Shown: piece by piece, positions 44,105 to 53,098 of the stretch
Layout of the letters: every line of letters starts with the position of its first letter
Numbering within the stretch: the first letter of the stretch is position 1
Source of the DNA: Thermanaerothrix sp.
Lineage (GTDB): Bacteria; Synergistota; Synergistia; Synergistales; Synergistaceae
Length of the DNA stretch: 57,792 nucleotides
Direction: 5' to 3'
NCBI GenBank assembly: GCA_026417795.1
Contig: JAOACP010000011.1
Location: 1 to 57,792, forward strand
Program-made: the position numbers and the translations under genes
Notes under the pieces: generated by a model
What the model was told of the DNA's origin: nothing
Database searches by the model: none
Seen by the model: the letters and a program-made list of their open reading frames with translations, nothing else

Positions 44105-45349
44105 CTAAACCACCTTTTCACCGCGCTTGTAAACTTCAAGCACGGAGTTAACCCCTGCATGGTATGCCATGGTGGCCGGGGTCTTACCGTCCAGCACCAC
44201 AAAATCCGCCTGTTTACCCTCCTCCAAAGATCCTACTCTATGCCCCATACCTATCGCATGGGCGGCGTTCAGGGTGCACCCCACCAAAGCCTCCTCCACT
44301 GACATGCCCATGTTCATCACCGCAAGACCGAATACAAACTGAATAGACTCACAGAAACATGATCCCGGGTTGCAATCGGTGGCCAACGCTACCGGCACCC
44401 CAAGCTCAATCATCTTGCGGGCCCTTGCATAGGGTTTTTTAAGGCTGTAAGCGGTTGCGGGGAGAAGCACAGCGATTACCCCCGCTTCCGCCATGGCGGC
44501 TAAACCTTGGTCGGAAGCGGCCAACAGGTGTTCTGCGGACAACGTTCTGAGTTCCGCTGCAAGGGAGGCACCACCGAGGTCATGCACCTCATCGGCATGG
44601 ATCTTAAGCTCAAGGCCGTTGCTCCTTGCGCATGAAAGTATCTTGCGGGATTGATCAACCGAGAACACCCCATCCTCGCAGAACACGTCGCAAAAGCGGG
44701 CAATCCCCTGCTCCACGACGGCTGGGATCATCTCGCCGCATAGCACATCCACGAACTTATCAGGATCATTTCTAAATTCCTCGGGCACCGCATGGGCACC
44801 CATAAACGTTGCGACTACGTCCATGGGGGTTTCTTTGCCAATTCGCTTTATGACGTTGAGCATCCTAAGCTCCGATTCGGTGTCTAACCCATAGCCGCTT
44901 TTTATCTCCACCGTGGTGGTTCCGTGTTTAAGGGCGCTCATTACGTTTGCCCTGGTGGCTTCGTACAGATCGTGGTCACTTGAGGCCCTAACTGCCCTTA
45001 CGGACGACAGTATCCCCCCGCCGGACCTTAATATCTCAAGATATGGGACCCCATGCAACCTTTGGGAAAATTCCTCCTCCCTCCTTGAGACAAAACACAT
45101 GTGGGTGTGGGGATCTACAAAACCCGGCACGATGCACTTGCCATTCAAATTTATCTCCTGGTTAACCGCAAGGGTAGAAGAATGGGCTAGTACATCCTCC
45201 TCCGGGCCCACCATTTCGATTATCCCGTCCACACAAAGGATAGCCCCGGCCTCTATTTCCTGGACGCTCCCCTGTTCCGCTCCTCTTAAAGGGCCAGATC
45301 CTCCCCTTGGGGTGTATATCCTTGCGTTGCGGAAGAGCTTTACGGTCAT
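44105..45349 (-). CDS. hutI: Imidazolonepropionase
   Basis: Amidohydrolase that opens imidazolone-5-propionate to N-formimino-L-glutamate. Metal-binding HTH at 81-83 (PGFVDPHTHMCF), EIKSGYGLD, FMGAHAVP, IHADEVHDLGGA and LATDCNPGSC match HutI closely. The 414 residues are normal length. ATG 45349 overlaps the ftcD stop as ATGA. The first 50 residues include a short insertion (GGSGPLRGAEQGSVQEIEAG). Confidence 0.96.
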   Translation of the reverse strand: MTVKLFRNARIYTPRGGSGPLRGAEQGSVQEIEAGAILCVDGIIEMVGPEEDVLAHSSTLAVNQEINLNGKCIVPGFVDPHTHMCFVSRREEEFSQRLHGVPYLEILRSGGGILSSVRAVRASSDHDLYEATRANVMSALKHGTTTVEIKSGYGLDTESELRMLNVIKRIGKETPMDVVATFMGAHAVPEEFRNDPDKFVDVLCGEMIPAVVEQGIARFCDVFCEDGVFSVDQSRKILSCARSNGLELKIHADEVHDLGGASLAAELRTLSAEHLLAASDQGLAAMAEAGVIAVLLPATAYSLKKPYARARKMIELGVPVALATDCNPGSCFCESIQFVFGLAVMNMGMSVEEALVGCTLNAAHAIGMGHRVGSLEEGKQADFVVLDGKTPATMAYHAGVNSVLEVYKRGEKVV

Positions 45350-46269
45350 TTCACGCTCTCTCCCATTAGCTTAAGCAACCTCAGCTCTATGACCTGCTGT
45401 GGGTCAAAATCGGCCACCTGCAGGTAATAGGCCGCACTGTCCAGGATTGCGCCAGCGGGTATCATCCCGTATATCTCGGTCTCCACAACCGGCACGCCGT
45501 AACGCCTTGCCTCCATCCTTATGGTTTCCAGCACCCTGTAAAGGGAGTTCTTCTCGTAATCCACCAGGTTCATGCTAACCTGTACCATGCCCTTCTCTTC
45601 CAGGGCCACACCTATGCCTTTGACATGACAGAACCCGCCGCTGGAAGCCCTTACGTAGGACGCTATCTTCTTGGCCACATCTAAGTTAGTGGTACCAAGG
45701 TTGACGTTAAAGGCGACCAAAAACTTCCTTGCCCCTATAACGGTGGCCCCAGCTGTGGGGTGCAGGGCTGGACCACCAACATCAGGGTGCCTGTCGGGGT
45801 TGCTAGCCGCCTCGTCCTTTAAGGCTTCGTACTGGCCCTTCCTTATGACCTCTAACTTCTTCCGATCCGGCCTTAAAGCCGCATCTTCATAGTAGTAGAC
45901 GGGGATCCCGGTAGTCTCGTGGTAACGTCTGCCGAACCCCCTGGCCAGTTCCACGCATTCCTCCATGGTTATCCCGGAGACGGGGGTAAACGGTATAACG
46001 TCCACCGCTCCAATCCTTGGATGCGCGCCTTTATGGGTGTTCATATCTATATGAGATTGGGCAATCTTAGCGGATTCTATTACGGCCTCCTGAAGCGGCT
46101 CTGGATTCCCCACCAGGCTGACCACCAAGCGGTTATGATCCTCATCGGCGCGGTAGTCGAAGAGGTAAACCCCCGGCCTGTTCTTAAAGGGCTCCACGAT
46201 GGCCTCTATGATGTCCTTCCTACGACCTTCACTGTAGTTCGGTACGCACTCGACAAGGGCTTTGCTCAA
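45346..46269 (-). CDS. ftcD: Glutamate formimidoyltransferase
   Basis: Moves the formimino group from N-formimino-glutamate to THF, leaving glutamate. It is the single-domain bacterial form, with the cyclodeaminase encoded separately by fchA. Signatures are VECVPNYSEGRR at the start, DYRADEDHNRLVVSLVG, NTHKGAHPRIGAVDVIPF and RKFLVAFNVNLGTTNLDVAK. TTG 46269 follows GGGGGGT by 7 bases. Separated from hutH by 59 bases without a gene or clear signal. Confidence 0.95.
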   Translation of the reverse strand: MSKALVECVPNYSEGRRKDIIEAIVEPFKNRPGVYLFDYRADEDHNRLVVSLVGNPEPLQEAVIESAKIAQSHIDMNTHKGAHPRIGAVDVIPFTPVSGITMEECVELARGFGRRYHETTGIPVYYYEDAALRPDRKKLEVIRKGQYEALKDEAASNPDRHPDVGGPALHPTAGATVIGARKFLVAFNVNLGTTNLDVAKKIASYVRASSGGFCHVKGIGVALEEKGMVQVSMNLVDYEKNSLYRVLETIRMEARRYGVPVVETEIYGMIPAGAILDSAAYYLQVADFDPQQVIELRLLKLMGESVK

Positions 46270-46328
46270 CTTAGATACCCCCCAATTATTTTGGTCTTTA
46301 CTTTATTAGGATAATCAGCAAGCATCCG

Positions 46329-47861
46329 CTAGTCCAAAGAACCTATGGCGGACTCGACGGCTTCTAAGATAGCCCCTTCATTCACTAATGACAAGGCCTC
46401 ACATATCATGGGATGTATATATGCATCTTCCTCCATGAACGGTATCCTCTCCCGGACGCAGTCATAGGCCGCCTTTGTCCCCCTCCCTGGGTTCAGGGGC
46501 ATTGAGAATTCAAGTCCCTGAGTTGCGGTAAGGAGCTCTATGGCCACAACCTTTCGGGAGTTCTCCAGTATATTGCGGCCCTTTCTGGCCGCATAGGTTC
46601 CCATGGAGACATGATCCTCCTGATTTGCGGAGGTGGGTATGGAATCCACCGACGATGGATGGGCAAGCACCTTGTTCTCCGACACAATTGATGCGGCGGT
46701 ATACTGGGGTATCATGAATCCACTGTTTACGCCACTCTCCTTAACCAGGAACGGCGGTAACCCGGACAGCTTATGATCCACAAGGCGAGCTATCCGGCGC
46801 TCAGAAATGTTCGCTATCTCAGCCATGGCTATTCCGAAAAAGTCCATCGCTATAGCCATGGGTTGGCCATGGAAGTTACCGCCGCTTATTGCCTCGTCGT
46901 CGGAGGGGAAGATGAGGGGGTTATCCGTTACGGAGTTTATCTCTATCTCAACCTTCTGCCTAACATACTCCAAAGCGTCCCTGCTTGCCCCGTGTACCTG
47001 GGGGATGCAGCGCAATGAGTAGGCGTCCTGCACCCGGTTCCCTTTGTATTTTTCCACGATCTCGCTTCCTTCTATAAGACGCCTCATATTGGACGCCACG
47101 GCCCTTTGCCCCGCGTGGGGACGCAAATCATGGGTACGTTTGTCAAACGCATAGGGAACCCCGTGAAGGGCCTCTAGAGATATGGCGGCTGTCACGTCTG
47201 CAGTTTTGAGTAGGGCCTGCGCGTCAACGACGCATAAAGCCGCGATGGCGGTCATAACGGTGGTTCCGTTGTTCAGCGCCAGCCCCTCTTTGGGGCCAAG
47301 CTCTATGGGGCTAAGAGACACTTCCTTGAGGGCGTCCATCGTCGGCATCCTGCGCCCCTTGAAGAAGACCTCCCCCTCCCCTAAGAGGGTGATTGCCAGA
47401 TGAGACAGGGGACACAGGTCACCGCTGGCCCCCACGGATCCCTGGGAAGGTATCACCGGGTGTATTCCAAGGTTAAGATAGTTGACTAGCTGCATCAGAG
47501 TTGGCAGGCTTATGCCGGAAAAACCCCTGGTCAAGGTGTTGATCCTCAGCAGCATGATGGCCCTTACTAGATCCTCTGGGAAGGGCTCCCCTGTCCCGCA
47601 GGCATGACTCAACAATAGGTTGCGCTGCAAAAGCCGGCTCTTGTCCGATGGTATGGAGACGTTAGCCAAATCGCCAAAACCCGTGGTTATCCCATACACT
47701 ACCCTTCCTTGGTCAACCCAGGTGCTTACCGCTTTAGAGCCCCTTTCAACGAACGCCTCGGCGGAAGGATCAAGAGCAACCTGCCATCCGTACCTTGCAA
47801 CCCCAACCACATCCTCCAGCGTTAAGCCATGACCGTTGAGTTCCACTACCCTACGAGCCAC
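46329..47861 (-). CDS. hutH: Histidine ammonia-lyase
   Basis: Deaminates histidine to urocanate using the MIO cofactor, formed from Ala145-Ser146-Gly147 in GSVGASGDLCPLSH. Other blocks: GITTGFGDLANV, NLLLSHACGTGE, LALNNGTTVM, QDAYSLRCIPQVHGASRD and the SGGNFHGQPMA loop. The GTG 47861 start has AAGGGGGG 8 bases upstream. It is the first gene of the histidine-degradation set and has no hutU beside it. The 62 bases upstream contain no promoter I can defend. Confidence 0.97.
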   Translation of the reverse strand: MARRVVELNGHGLTLEDVVGVARYGWQVALDPSAEAFVERGSKAVSTWVDQGRVVYGITTGFGDLANVSIPSDKSRLLQRNLLLSHACGTGEPFPEDLVRAIMLLRINTLTRGFSGISLPTLMQLVNYLNLGIHPVIPSQGSVGASGDLCPLSHLAITLLGEGEVFFKGRRMPTMDALKEVSLSPIELGPKEGLALNNGTTVMTAIAALCVVDAQALLKTADVTAAISLEALHGVPYAFDKRTHDLRPHAGQRAVASNMRRLIEGSEIVEKYKGNRVQDAYSLRCIPQVHGASRDALEYVRQKVEIEINSVTDNPLIFPSDDEAISGGNFHGQPMAIAMDFFGIAMAEIANISERRIARLVDHKLSGLPPFLVKESGVNSGFMIPQYTAASIVSENKVLAHPSSVDSIPTSANQEDHVSMGTYAARKGRNILENSRKVVAIELLTATQGLEFSMPLNPGRGTKAAYDCVRERIPFMEEDAYIHPMICEALSLVNEGAILEAVESAIGSLD

Positions 47862-47923
47862 CTCTCAAACCCCCCTTGGAAGACCTTTGACCACATTGGG
47901 AACAGGGTGTAAATTCTAATCAG

Positions 47924-48979
47924 TCAGGAAAGCACCACTCCTCCATTGGAACCGCAGAACCTGCAATTTCCCAATGCGTCTAAATAATTAGCTACTATAT
48001 TATAGCCCATCCTGACGATTATGTCTTCGCCGCAATTGGGACATTTCGTAACGTTCCGAGCCCTTTCCGGGATATTGCCCACATATACGTTAAGCAGCCG
48101 TTCCCTCGCAATCTCCGCGAAGTGATCCACGTCCTTTATAGGGATAGGCCTTGTCTGCATTAGGTAAGAGGGGTGGTAAGCAGAAACATGAAACGGAATT
48201 GCTCTAGAAAGGCTTGCAATCCAATGGACCATTTCCGTAAACTCACCAGGATCAGAAAGGCCAGGGACTAAGAGATGGGTTATCTCAACATGAACTCCCA
48301 TTGCGATCAATGCCTCTACGGATCTGACCACGCTATCCATGTCTCCACCTAGATAATCGTATTTTTCCCTGGAGAACGCCTTGACATCCACGTTTGCCCC
48401 ATCCACAAGCCCCCTTAGCTCATAGAGGGGAGTCAAGTTGACTGTACCATTGGTCACCAACACTATCCCCAATCCCCTTGGCTTTAGATAACAAGAAGCC
48501 TCAATAATGTACTCCATATAAACTAGAGGCTCGTTGTAGGTGAAGGCCACTGCAGATACCCCTAATCGGTTGGCCAAGTCCTCAATATCGGGAGGAGATA
48601 GGGTTAATAACTTACCCTCGTAGTGTCCATCTCTTATCTGCGATATATGGTGGTTCTGACAGAAGGGACATCTCAAATTACATCCGATCCCTCCCAGAGA
48701 CAGGATCGAACTCCCAGGACGCCAATGATATAGGGGCTTCTTCTCCACTGGATCCACTGCAACTCCGGAGAAACGACCAGAAAAGGGAGAGCGCAAAGCT
48801 CCCCCCTTAAAGAACCGAACGCCGCAATAACCCCAGTGTCCCTCCGTTATAAAACAACGATGAAAGCACAGTTGACACCGGCCACCATCGCCTTCCGGCA
48901 ACCAGAAGGAAGCTTCCTTTGGAAGATCAGGGTTCTTTGTACCTATGCACTGTAAAACGCTGGATCTTGATTTCCTCAT
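47924..48979 (-). CDS. amrS: AmmeMemoRadiSam radical SAM protein AmrS
   Basis: COG1180-type radical SAM protein. The N-terminal Cys knuckle (CQLCFHRCFITEGHWGYC) precedes the SAM cluster CX3CX2C at Cys100, Cys104 and Cys107 (GCNLRCPFCQN). A C-terminal zinc-ribbon pair (CPNCGED and CRFCGS) ends the protein. Its glycyl-radical-activase relatives modify enzymes, but AmrS is found with Memo and AMMECR1 proteins and its substrate is unsettled. ATG 48979 lies 53 bases inside the preceding gene, with GGGGG just upstream; a later start is possible only by cutting into the Cys-rich region. Confidence 0.92.
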   Translation of the reverse strand: MRKSRSSVLQCIGTKNPDLPKEASFWLPEGDGGRCQLCFHRCFITEGHWGYCGVRFFKGGALRSPFSGRFSGVAVDPVEKKPLYHWRPGSSILSLGGIGCNLRCPFCQNHHISQIRDGHYEGKLLTLSPPDIEDLANRLGVSAVAFTYNEPLVYMEYIIEASCYLKPRGLGIVLVTNGTVNLTPLYELRGLVDGANVDVKAFSREKYDYLGGDMDSVVRSVEALIAMGVHVEITHLLVPGLSDPGEFTEMVHWIASLSRAIPFHVSAYHPSYLMQTRPIPIKDVDHFAEIARERLLNVYVGNIPERARNVTKCPNCGEDIIVRMGYNIVANYLDALGNCRFCGSNGGVVLS

Positions 48980-50240
48980 GGCCCCCTATACCAGCTTTCA
49001 TTCTCGCTATGTCAAGCTGATCCCGAACCGTATTTACACCATTGAGGTCCGGCAGCAAAACCCCGCGTCTTCGTCCCGTGCTAACCACCACGCCGTAAAC
49101 CTTCGGATTTAAATCTTCAGTAGAAGCATCTTCCAATGGGGACAACACGTCAACGGATATCTTAAGTCTAGGAAGCTCGTCTAAGATGACAGGCATAAAT
49201 CTGGGATCCTCAAAGGCAGCTGCCGCCGCATTCCTAGCTATCTCCATTGAGATCGAAGGGCTTGTGGGCTCAATTGTCCCCATGCAACCCCGGAGATGGC
49301 CATCGGAAGTATAGAGGGATACAAAACAACCGCCCCTTGCCTCCCATAGGTTTCCGTCTCCTCCTGCGGCCCTGATGATGGAACTTATATCCGGCTGCCT
49401 GTTGTCCAAGAGATCCATCAACACCAGCCTGGCAAAGTCCACGTAAGGATGAATACACCTGGGCCTCATAACCGCTACCGCATAGCCCACTCCGAAGGGC
49501 CCTTCATATGACAACACCCGTAGTGGCTGCTGGGTTAGGCCAATGAAGGCTAATACGATGTTAAGGCCGCATTGTCCCGCTTCTTGCACCTGTTCCTCTT
49601 CTAGTTTAAGAAGATCTGAGGGATCACCTTGGGAGAGGGCCTCTATAACCATATCATCAAAAACCCTCCCCCAAGGGCTAAAACCATATGGGCCATGGGG
49701 GCTTAAACGATGAGAGAGATCGCCGCTGAAGAGAATACCAACATGGCCGCCAGCTGCTTCTATCCCATCCCTAAGACGTTTACCTAGGTCGTGTGCTTGA
49801 AATCGAGTAAGGCCCACAGGGTTTAATGGGATGACTTTCGAAGGCCGCTTCCCTCCACCTTGCAACAACACCAGCGGCACGAAGGTGCCATGATCCAGCT
49901 CCTTGGTCGTGGTATCGATCATCATCGGTATAATCCCATCAATGGGCTGGAAAAGTTCACGAATAAAATGGGGATCACCTTGGTATTGGCTGCAAACCTC
50001 GGGGGCAGAGAAGCTGGCGAGGTTTCCATTATAGATATCTGAACCACCTATGGTGAGGCGGCCAGGAAAATATGTGAAATGCGGCGACATTACCAGAGAT
50101 ATCTCGTCCTTAAAGTCGGGAAGGAACATGCATAACCGCCTAACGCCCCTAAGGGTCTCCTCCGCATCCAGTTCTCTCCCCATCCCCACTTGGGGCACCA
50201 GGACGGGCGGGTGTGGCATAAGACAAGCCCATTTAATCAA
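48927..50240 (-). CDS. Memo-like / AMMECR1 fusion (AmrB-AmrA)
   Basis: Residues ~1-265 are a Memo/class III extradiol-dioxygenase-like domain. Candidate metal ligands are His10 (LMPHPPV), His54 (SPHFTYFPG), His117 (ELDHGTFVPL) and His177 (SGDLSHRLSPHGP). Residues ~275-437 are an AMMECR1 domain with its invariant LRGCMG (316-321) and NAAAAAFEDPRF. Human MEMO1 and AMMECR1 are homologues. The fused pair plus AmrS makes the whole AmmeMemoRadiSam set. TTG 50240 follows GAGGTG by 7 bases. The biochemical role is not established; dioxygenase or base-modification ideas are predictions. Confidence 0.9.
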   Translation of the reverse strand: MIKWACLMPHPPVLVPQVGMGRELDAEETLRGVRRLCMFLPDFKDEISLVMSPHFTYFPGRLTIGGSDIYNGNLASFSAPEVCSQYQGDPHFIRELFQPIDGIIPMMIDTTTKELDHGTFVPLVLLQGGGKRPSKVIPLNPVGLTRFQAHDLGKRLRDGIEAAGGHVGILFSGDLSHRLSPHGPYGFSPWGRVFDDMVIEALSQGDPSDLLKLEEEQVQEAGQCGLNIVLAFIGLTQQPLRVLSYEGPFGVGYAVAVMRPRCIHPYVDFARLVLMDLLDNRQPDISSIIRAAGGDGNLWEARGGCFVSLYTSDGHLRGCMGTIEPTSPSISMEIARNAAAAAFEDPRFMPVILDELPRLKISVDVLSPLEDASTEDLNPKVYGVVVSTGRRRGVLLPDLNGVNTVRDQLDIARMKAGIGGHEEIKIQRFTVHRYKEP

Positions 50241-50330
50241 CGCTGATCACCTCTTATCTTAAATAAAAAGTGATGGGCCAGCACACATCGCAGTCAAACC
50301 ACCCGCTACCTAAGAATAATCACCCATTTC

Positions 50331-51371
50331 CTACAATATTAGCATGGCGTCACCAAAGGAAAAGAACCGGTATCTCAAGCTCACCGCTTCTTTGTAGGCG
50401 GACATCACCTTGTCATAACCAGCGAAGGCAACCACAAGCATTAAAAGCGTGCTCCGCGGGAGGTGAAAGTTCGTTATTAGCCCATCCACCACCCTGAATT
50501 GAAATCCCGGCTTTATAAAAAGATCCGTATGGAAACTTCTTCCTATTATGCCATTTAAGCCGAATGACTCAAGAGTCCTAACCACCGTGGTGCCCACCGC
50601 GATTACCCGCCCCCCCTTTTCCTTTGTAGATGCTATTAACTCCGCAGTAGATTCGGGAACCGAACATACCTCTTTATGCATCACATGGGCCGAGGCCCTG
50701 TCAGCTTTTACGGGTCTGAAGGTGCCTATCCCAACGTCAAGGGTCACAAATGATATGTTGACGCCCCTGTCGGTAAGGCAAGAGAGGAGCTCTTCCGTAA
50801 AATGAAGGCCTGCGGTTGGAGCTGCCACGGACCTCTCTTTGCCAGGATCACCGTATATGGTTTGATATCTGTCTTCATCCACCCCATCATTTTCGATGTA
50901 AGGCGGAAGGGGCACCTCCCCAAGTCTGTTAGCTATGTCTCTTCCGTTGCGGTTGGGGAACCTCACCAGCCTCAGGCCGTCCCCTACCCTATCCTCCACC
51001 ACCGCCACGTCCTCTTCTGAGTCGGAAAATAGCACGCAAGTGCCAGGAGGCACCTTCCTCCCAGGCCTTACCATTGCCTGCCACAGGGTCCCATCATCGT
51101 CAACAGGAGATAGGAGGAAGACCTCTACCCTCCCAGACGAAGTCTTGCGTCCTAAGAGACGAGACTTCATCACCCGAGTATCGTTTAGAACCAGCAGGTC
51201 ACCAGGCAGGAGGTAATCCACAACATCCCGGAAAACCCTGTGCTCAATAGATCCCCCATGCCTTGATAGCACCATTAGCCGAGAAGAGTCCCTGGGCTCA
51301 ACAGGGCTCTGAGCTATCAACTCCTCCGGCAAGTGATAGTCGTAAGAATCCATCAGATCCAGATCTATCAA
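50331..51371 (-). CDS. queA: S-adenosylmethionine:tRNA ribosyltransferase-isomerase
   Basis: Adds the cyclopentendiol precursor (epoxyqueuosine step) to preQ1 in tRNA. Signatures: YDYHLPEELIAQ with PVEPRDSSRLMVL, LNDTRVMKSRL, APTAGLHFTEELL and ITNFHLPRSTLLMLVVAF. TTG 51371 has GGGAGG 7 bases upstream and lies one base from the spoIID stop; TTG 51386 is less likely. No tgt gene follows. A 90-base gap separates it from the AmrB-AmrA gene. Confidence 0.95.
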   Translation of the reverse strand: MIDLDLMDSYDYHLPEELIAQSPVEPRDSSRLMVLSRHGGSIEHRVFRDVVDYLLPGDLLVLNDTRVMKSRLLGRKTSSGRVEVFLLSPVDDDGTLWQAMVRPGRKVPPGTCVLFSDSEEDVAVVEDRVGDGLRLVRFPNRNGRDIANRLGEVPLPPYIENDGVDEDRYQTIYGDPGKERSVAAPTAGLHFTEELLSCLTDRGVNISFVTLDVGIGTFRPVKADRASAHVMHKEVCSVPESTAELIASTKEKGGRVIAVGTTVVRTLESFGLNGIIGRSFHTDLFIKPGFQFRVVDGLITNFHLPRSTLLMLVVAFAGYDKVMSAYKEAVSLRYRFFSFGDAMLIL

Positions 51372-51372
51372 C

Positions 51373-52782
51373 TTAACGCCTCCCAAGGTGTGTTCCAGGA
51401 AAGTAATACATCAATATCTGCTCAAAGTTCCAGCCGTACTCCGCCATGGTCTTTGCCCCCCATTGGGACATACCCACCCCGTGACCCCAGCCTTGCCCCT
51501 CAAGAACCCACGATGTGTTCCCAGAAGAAGGCCTTATTGAAGCCGAGGAGGTGGCCACCGGATTTCTTTCGGCGCCGGTTTTACGGGAATTTGATGTTCC
51601 GCTTTTTACTCTAGCTTCCCCCATTTTCTTATACATATCCCGCTTGGATGGATTGACTATCATGTCGAATATCTCGTCCTTTGAAAACAACCCATCCTCA
51701 ACCATCTCCACCAATGGGTCCGTTTCATACGACACGTCCGTTTTCTTCTCATCGTCCTCCACCGGTCTATTTACCGCAGGATTACTAGGGATATCCGATT
51801 TTCCATTTCCATTTACGATGAAGTTGGTACTTCTAACCACCGATGTCCCCAATGCCATCCTAAAGGCGTGTCCGGAAAGTCTGACAGTACCGGAAGAGCC
51901 ATTTATATCCATGGCGGTTATGCGCCCTCCCCTATCCCTGGCTACGACCTTTATCCCCACAACGTTACCTACCCAGCGGTTTATGCTTCGTAGAGCCCTT
52001 TCTATTTGGTCTGAGGACAAAATCGTCTTCCAGCGGGAGTAAGGGCTTCTGTACTGGAACGGCTCCGGCCTTGATAAAAGATAGGGGACACGCCCCCCCC
52101 ATACATCCGATGCTGCGGCGGTAACGCCGCCACTATCCGAATGAAACGGGGTTATCGCAAGGGAAGATCCATACATCAGGACCATGCCGGAGGTGTTGAA
52201 GACGGCCTGATCAGACCTTGGATCTTCGCCATTTCGCCCCCTGTAAACCTGACAGTGTAGAGATGAACAAATATCAAAGCCATCGGATCTGTGCCTTCCA
52301 AGGTTCCTAAGCGCATACGTCCTTGCCACCACCGCTTGGGCCTTCAAGAACTCCATGGGCCAGCCGGGGTTTGCCTCGGCCTTCATTATCCCCCTTAAGT
52401 AGTCCTCTAGTTCAACTAGGTTAACCACATTAAACCCCCTGCCACCTCTGGAGGGGATTAACTCAAGCCCTCCTCGGTACCCAATGGGACCGAAGGAAAG
52501 GTTATCTCCGCCTATTCTGATGGGGAACCTCAAAAACCTTCCTTGAATCCAGACGCCGCCATCTCCAGCCGTTACCGATACCCTGCCCGATAGGGGAAGC
52601 GATGTCCCCGATGAATCGGTTATGCTGCCCACTCCGCCCAAAGTACCATTGGCAACGTTCAACGCAACACCCACCCGCAACAAAGTCTGGGCTTCCAGAG
52701 TGGAACAAAAAGAACAAACCAATACAGCCATCACAAAAACACAAAGGCCCTTTAAACGGCTCATTTTGCCCAATATGTCCAT
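51373..52782 (-). CDS. SpoIID/LytB-domain protein
   Basis: Predicted exported murein enzyme. An N-terminal signal peptide (about residues 10-31, VFVMAVLVCSFCSTLEA) is followed by the SpoIID domain: NLVELEDYLRGIMKAEANPGWP with the catalytic-type Glu, LKAQAVVARTYAL, SDSGGVTAAASDVWGG, and the C-terminal GQGWGHGVGMSQWGA. In Bacillus SpoIID cleaves denuded glycan during engulfment; outside sporulators such proteins are division or cell-wall lytic enzymes. A ~90-residue polar insertion (near 320-430) interrupts the domain. Confidence 0.88.
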   Translation of the reverse strand: MDILGKMSRLKGLCVFVMAVLVCSFCSTLEAQTLLRVGVALNVANGTLGGVGSITDSSGTSLPLSGRVSVTAGDGGVWIQGRFLRFPIRIGGDNLSFGPIGYRGGLELIPSRGGRGFNVVNLVELEDYLRGIMKAEANPGWPMEFLKAQAVVARTYALRNLGRHRSDGFDICSSLHCQVYRGRNGEDPRSDQAVFNTSGMVLMYGSSLAITPFHSDSGGVTAAASDVWGGRVPYLLSRPEPFQYRSPYSRWKTILSSDQIERALRSINRWVGNVVGIKVVARDRGGRITAMDINGSSGTVRLSGHAFRMALGTSVVRSTNFIVNGNGKSDIPSNPAVNRPVEDDEKKTDVSYETDPLVEMVEDGLFSKDEIFDMIVNPSKRDMYKKMGEARVKSGTSNSRKTGAERNPVATSSASIRPSSGNTSWVLEGQGWGHGVGMSQWGAKTMAEYGWNFEQILMYYFPGTHLGRR

Positions 52783-52868
52783 CCCCCTTATGACGACTAC
52801 CGCGCTACCACACCTTCAATTTTTAATATCAATATCAAAACTATGGGATAAACGTCATTTATTATTTA

Positions 52869-53096
52869 TTATCTTCCAATGATTCGAGAGATCAAATTGA
52901 GCAGCACCGAAAGGACGATGCTAAGCACAAGCATGCTCCCAAGTGGCGCAAAAAAAGTGAAGTTCTTCCTCGTAATAACTATATCCCCAGGTAGCCTGCC
53001 GATTGGAAGGTTGAACTTGGATAAGCCCAACACCATAACCCCTGCCAAGAGGAAAACCGCTCCTATAAGGACAAGTGATTTGCCCAAATTCCACAT
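52869..53096 (-). CDS. DUF2905 membrane protein
   Basis: Unknown small protein of 75 residues with two membrane segments (LVLIGAVFLLAGVMVLGLS and LGSMLVLSIVLSVLLNLI) flanking the family hallmark LPIGRLPGDIVITRKNFTFFAPL. ATG 53096 has GAGGAGG 7 bases upstream. Its start sits next to the ruvB stop. DUF2905 genes are regularly found after ruvB in Firmicutes and relatives, but no function is known. Confidence 0.88.
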   Translation of the reverse strand: MWNLGKSLVLIGAVFLLAGVMVLGLSKFNLPIGRLPGDIVITRKNFTFFAPLGSMLVLSIVLSVLLNLISRIIGR

Positions 53097-53098
53097 GG

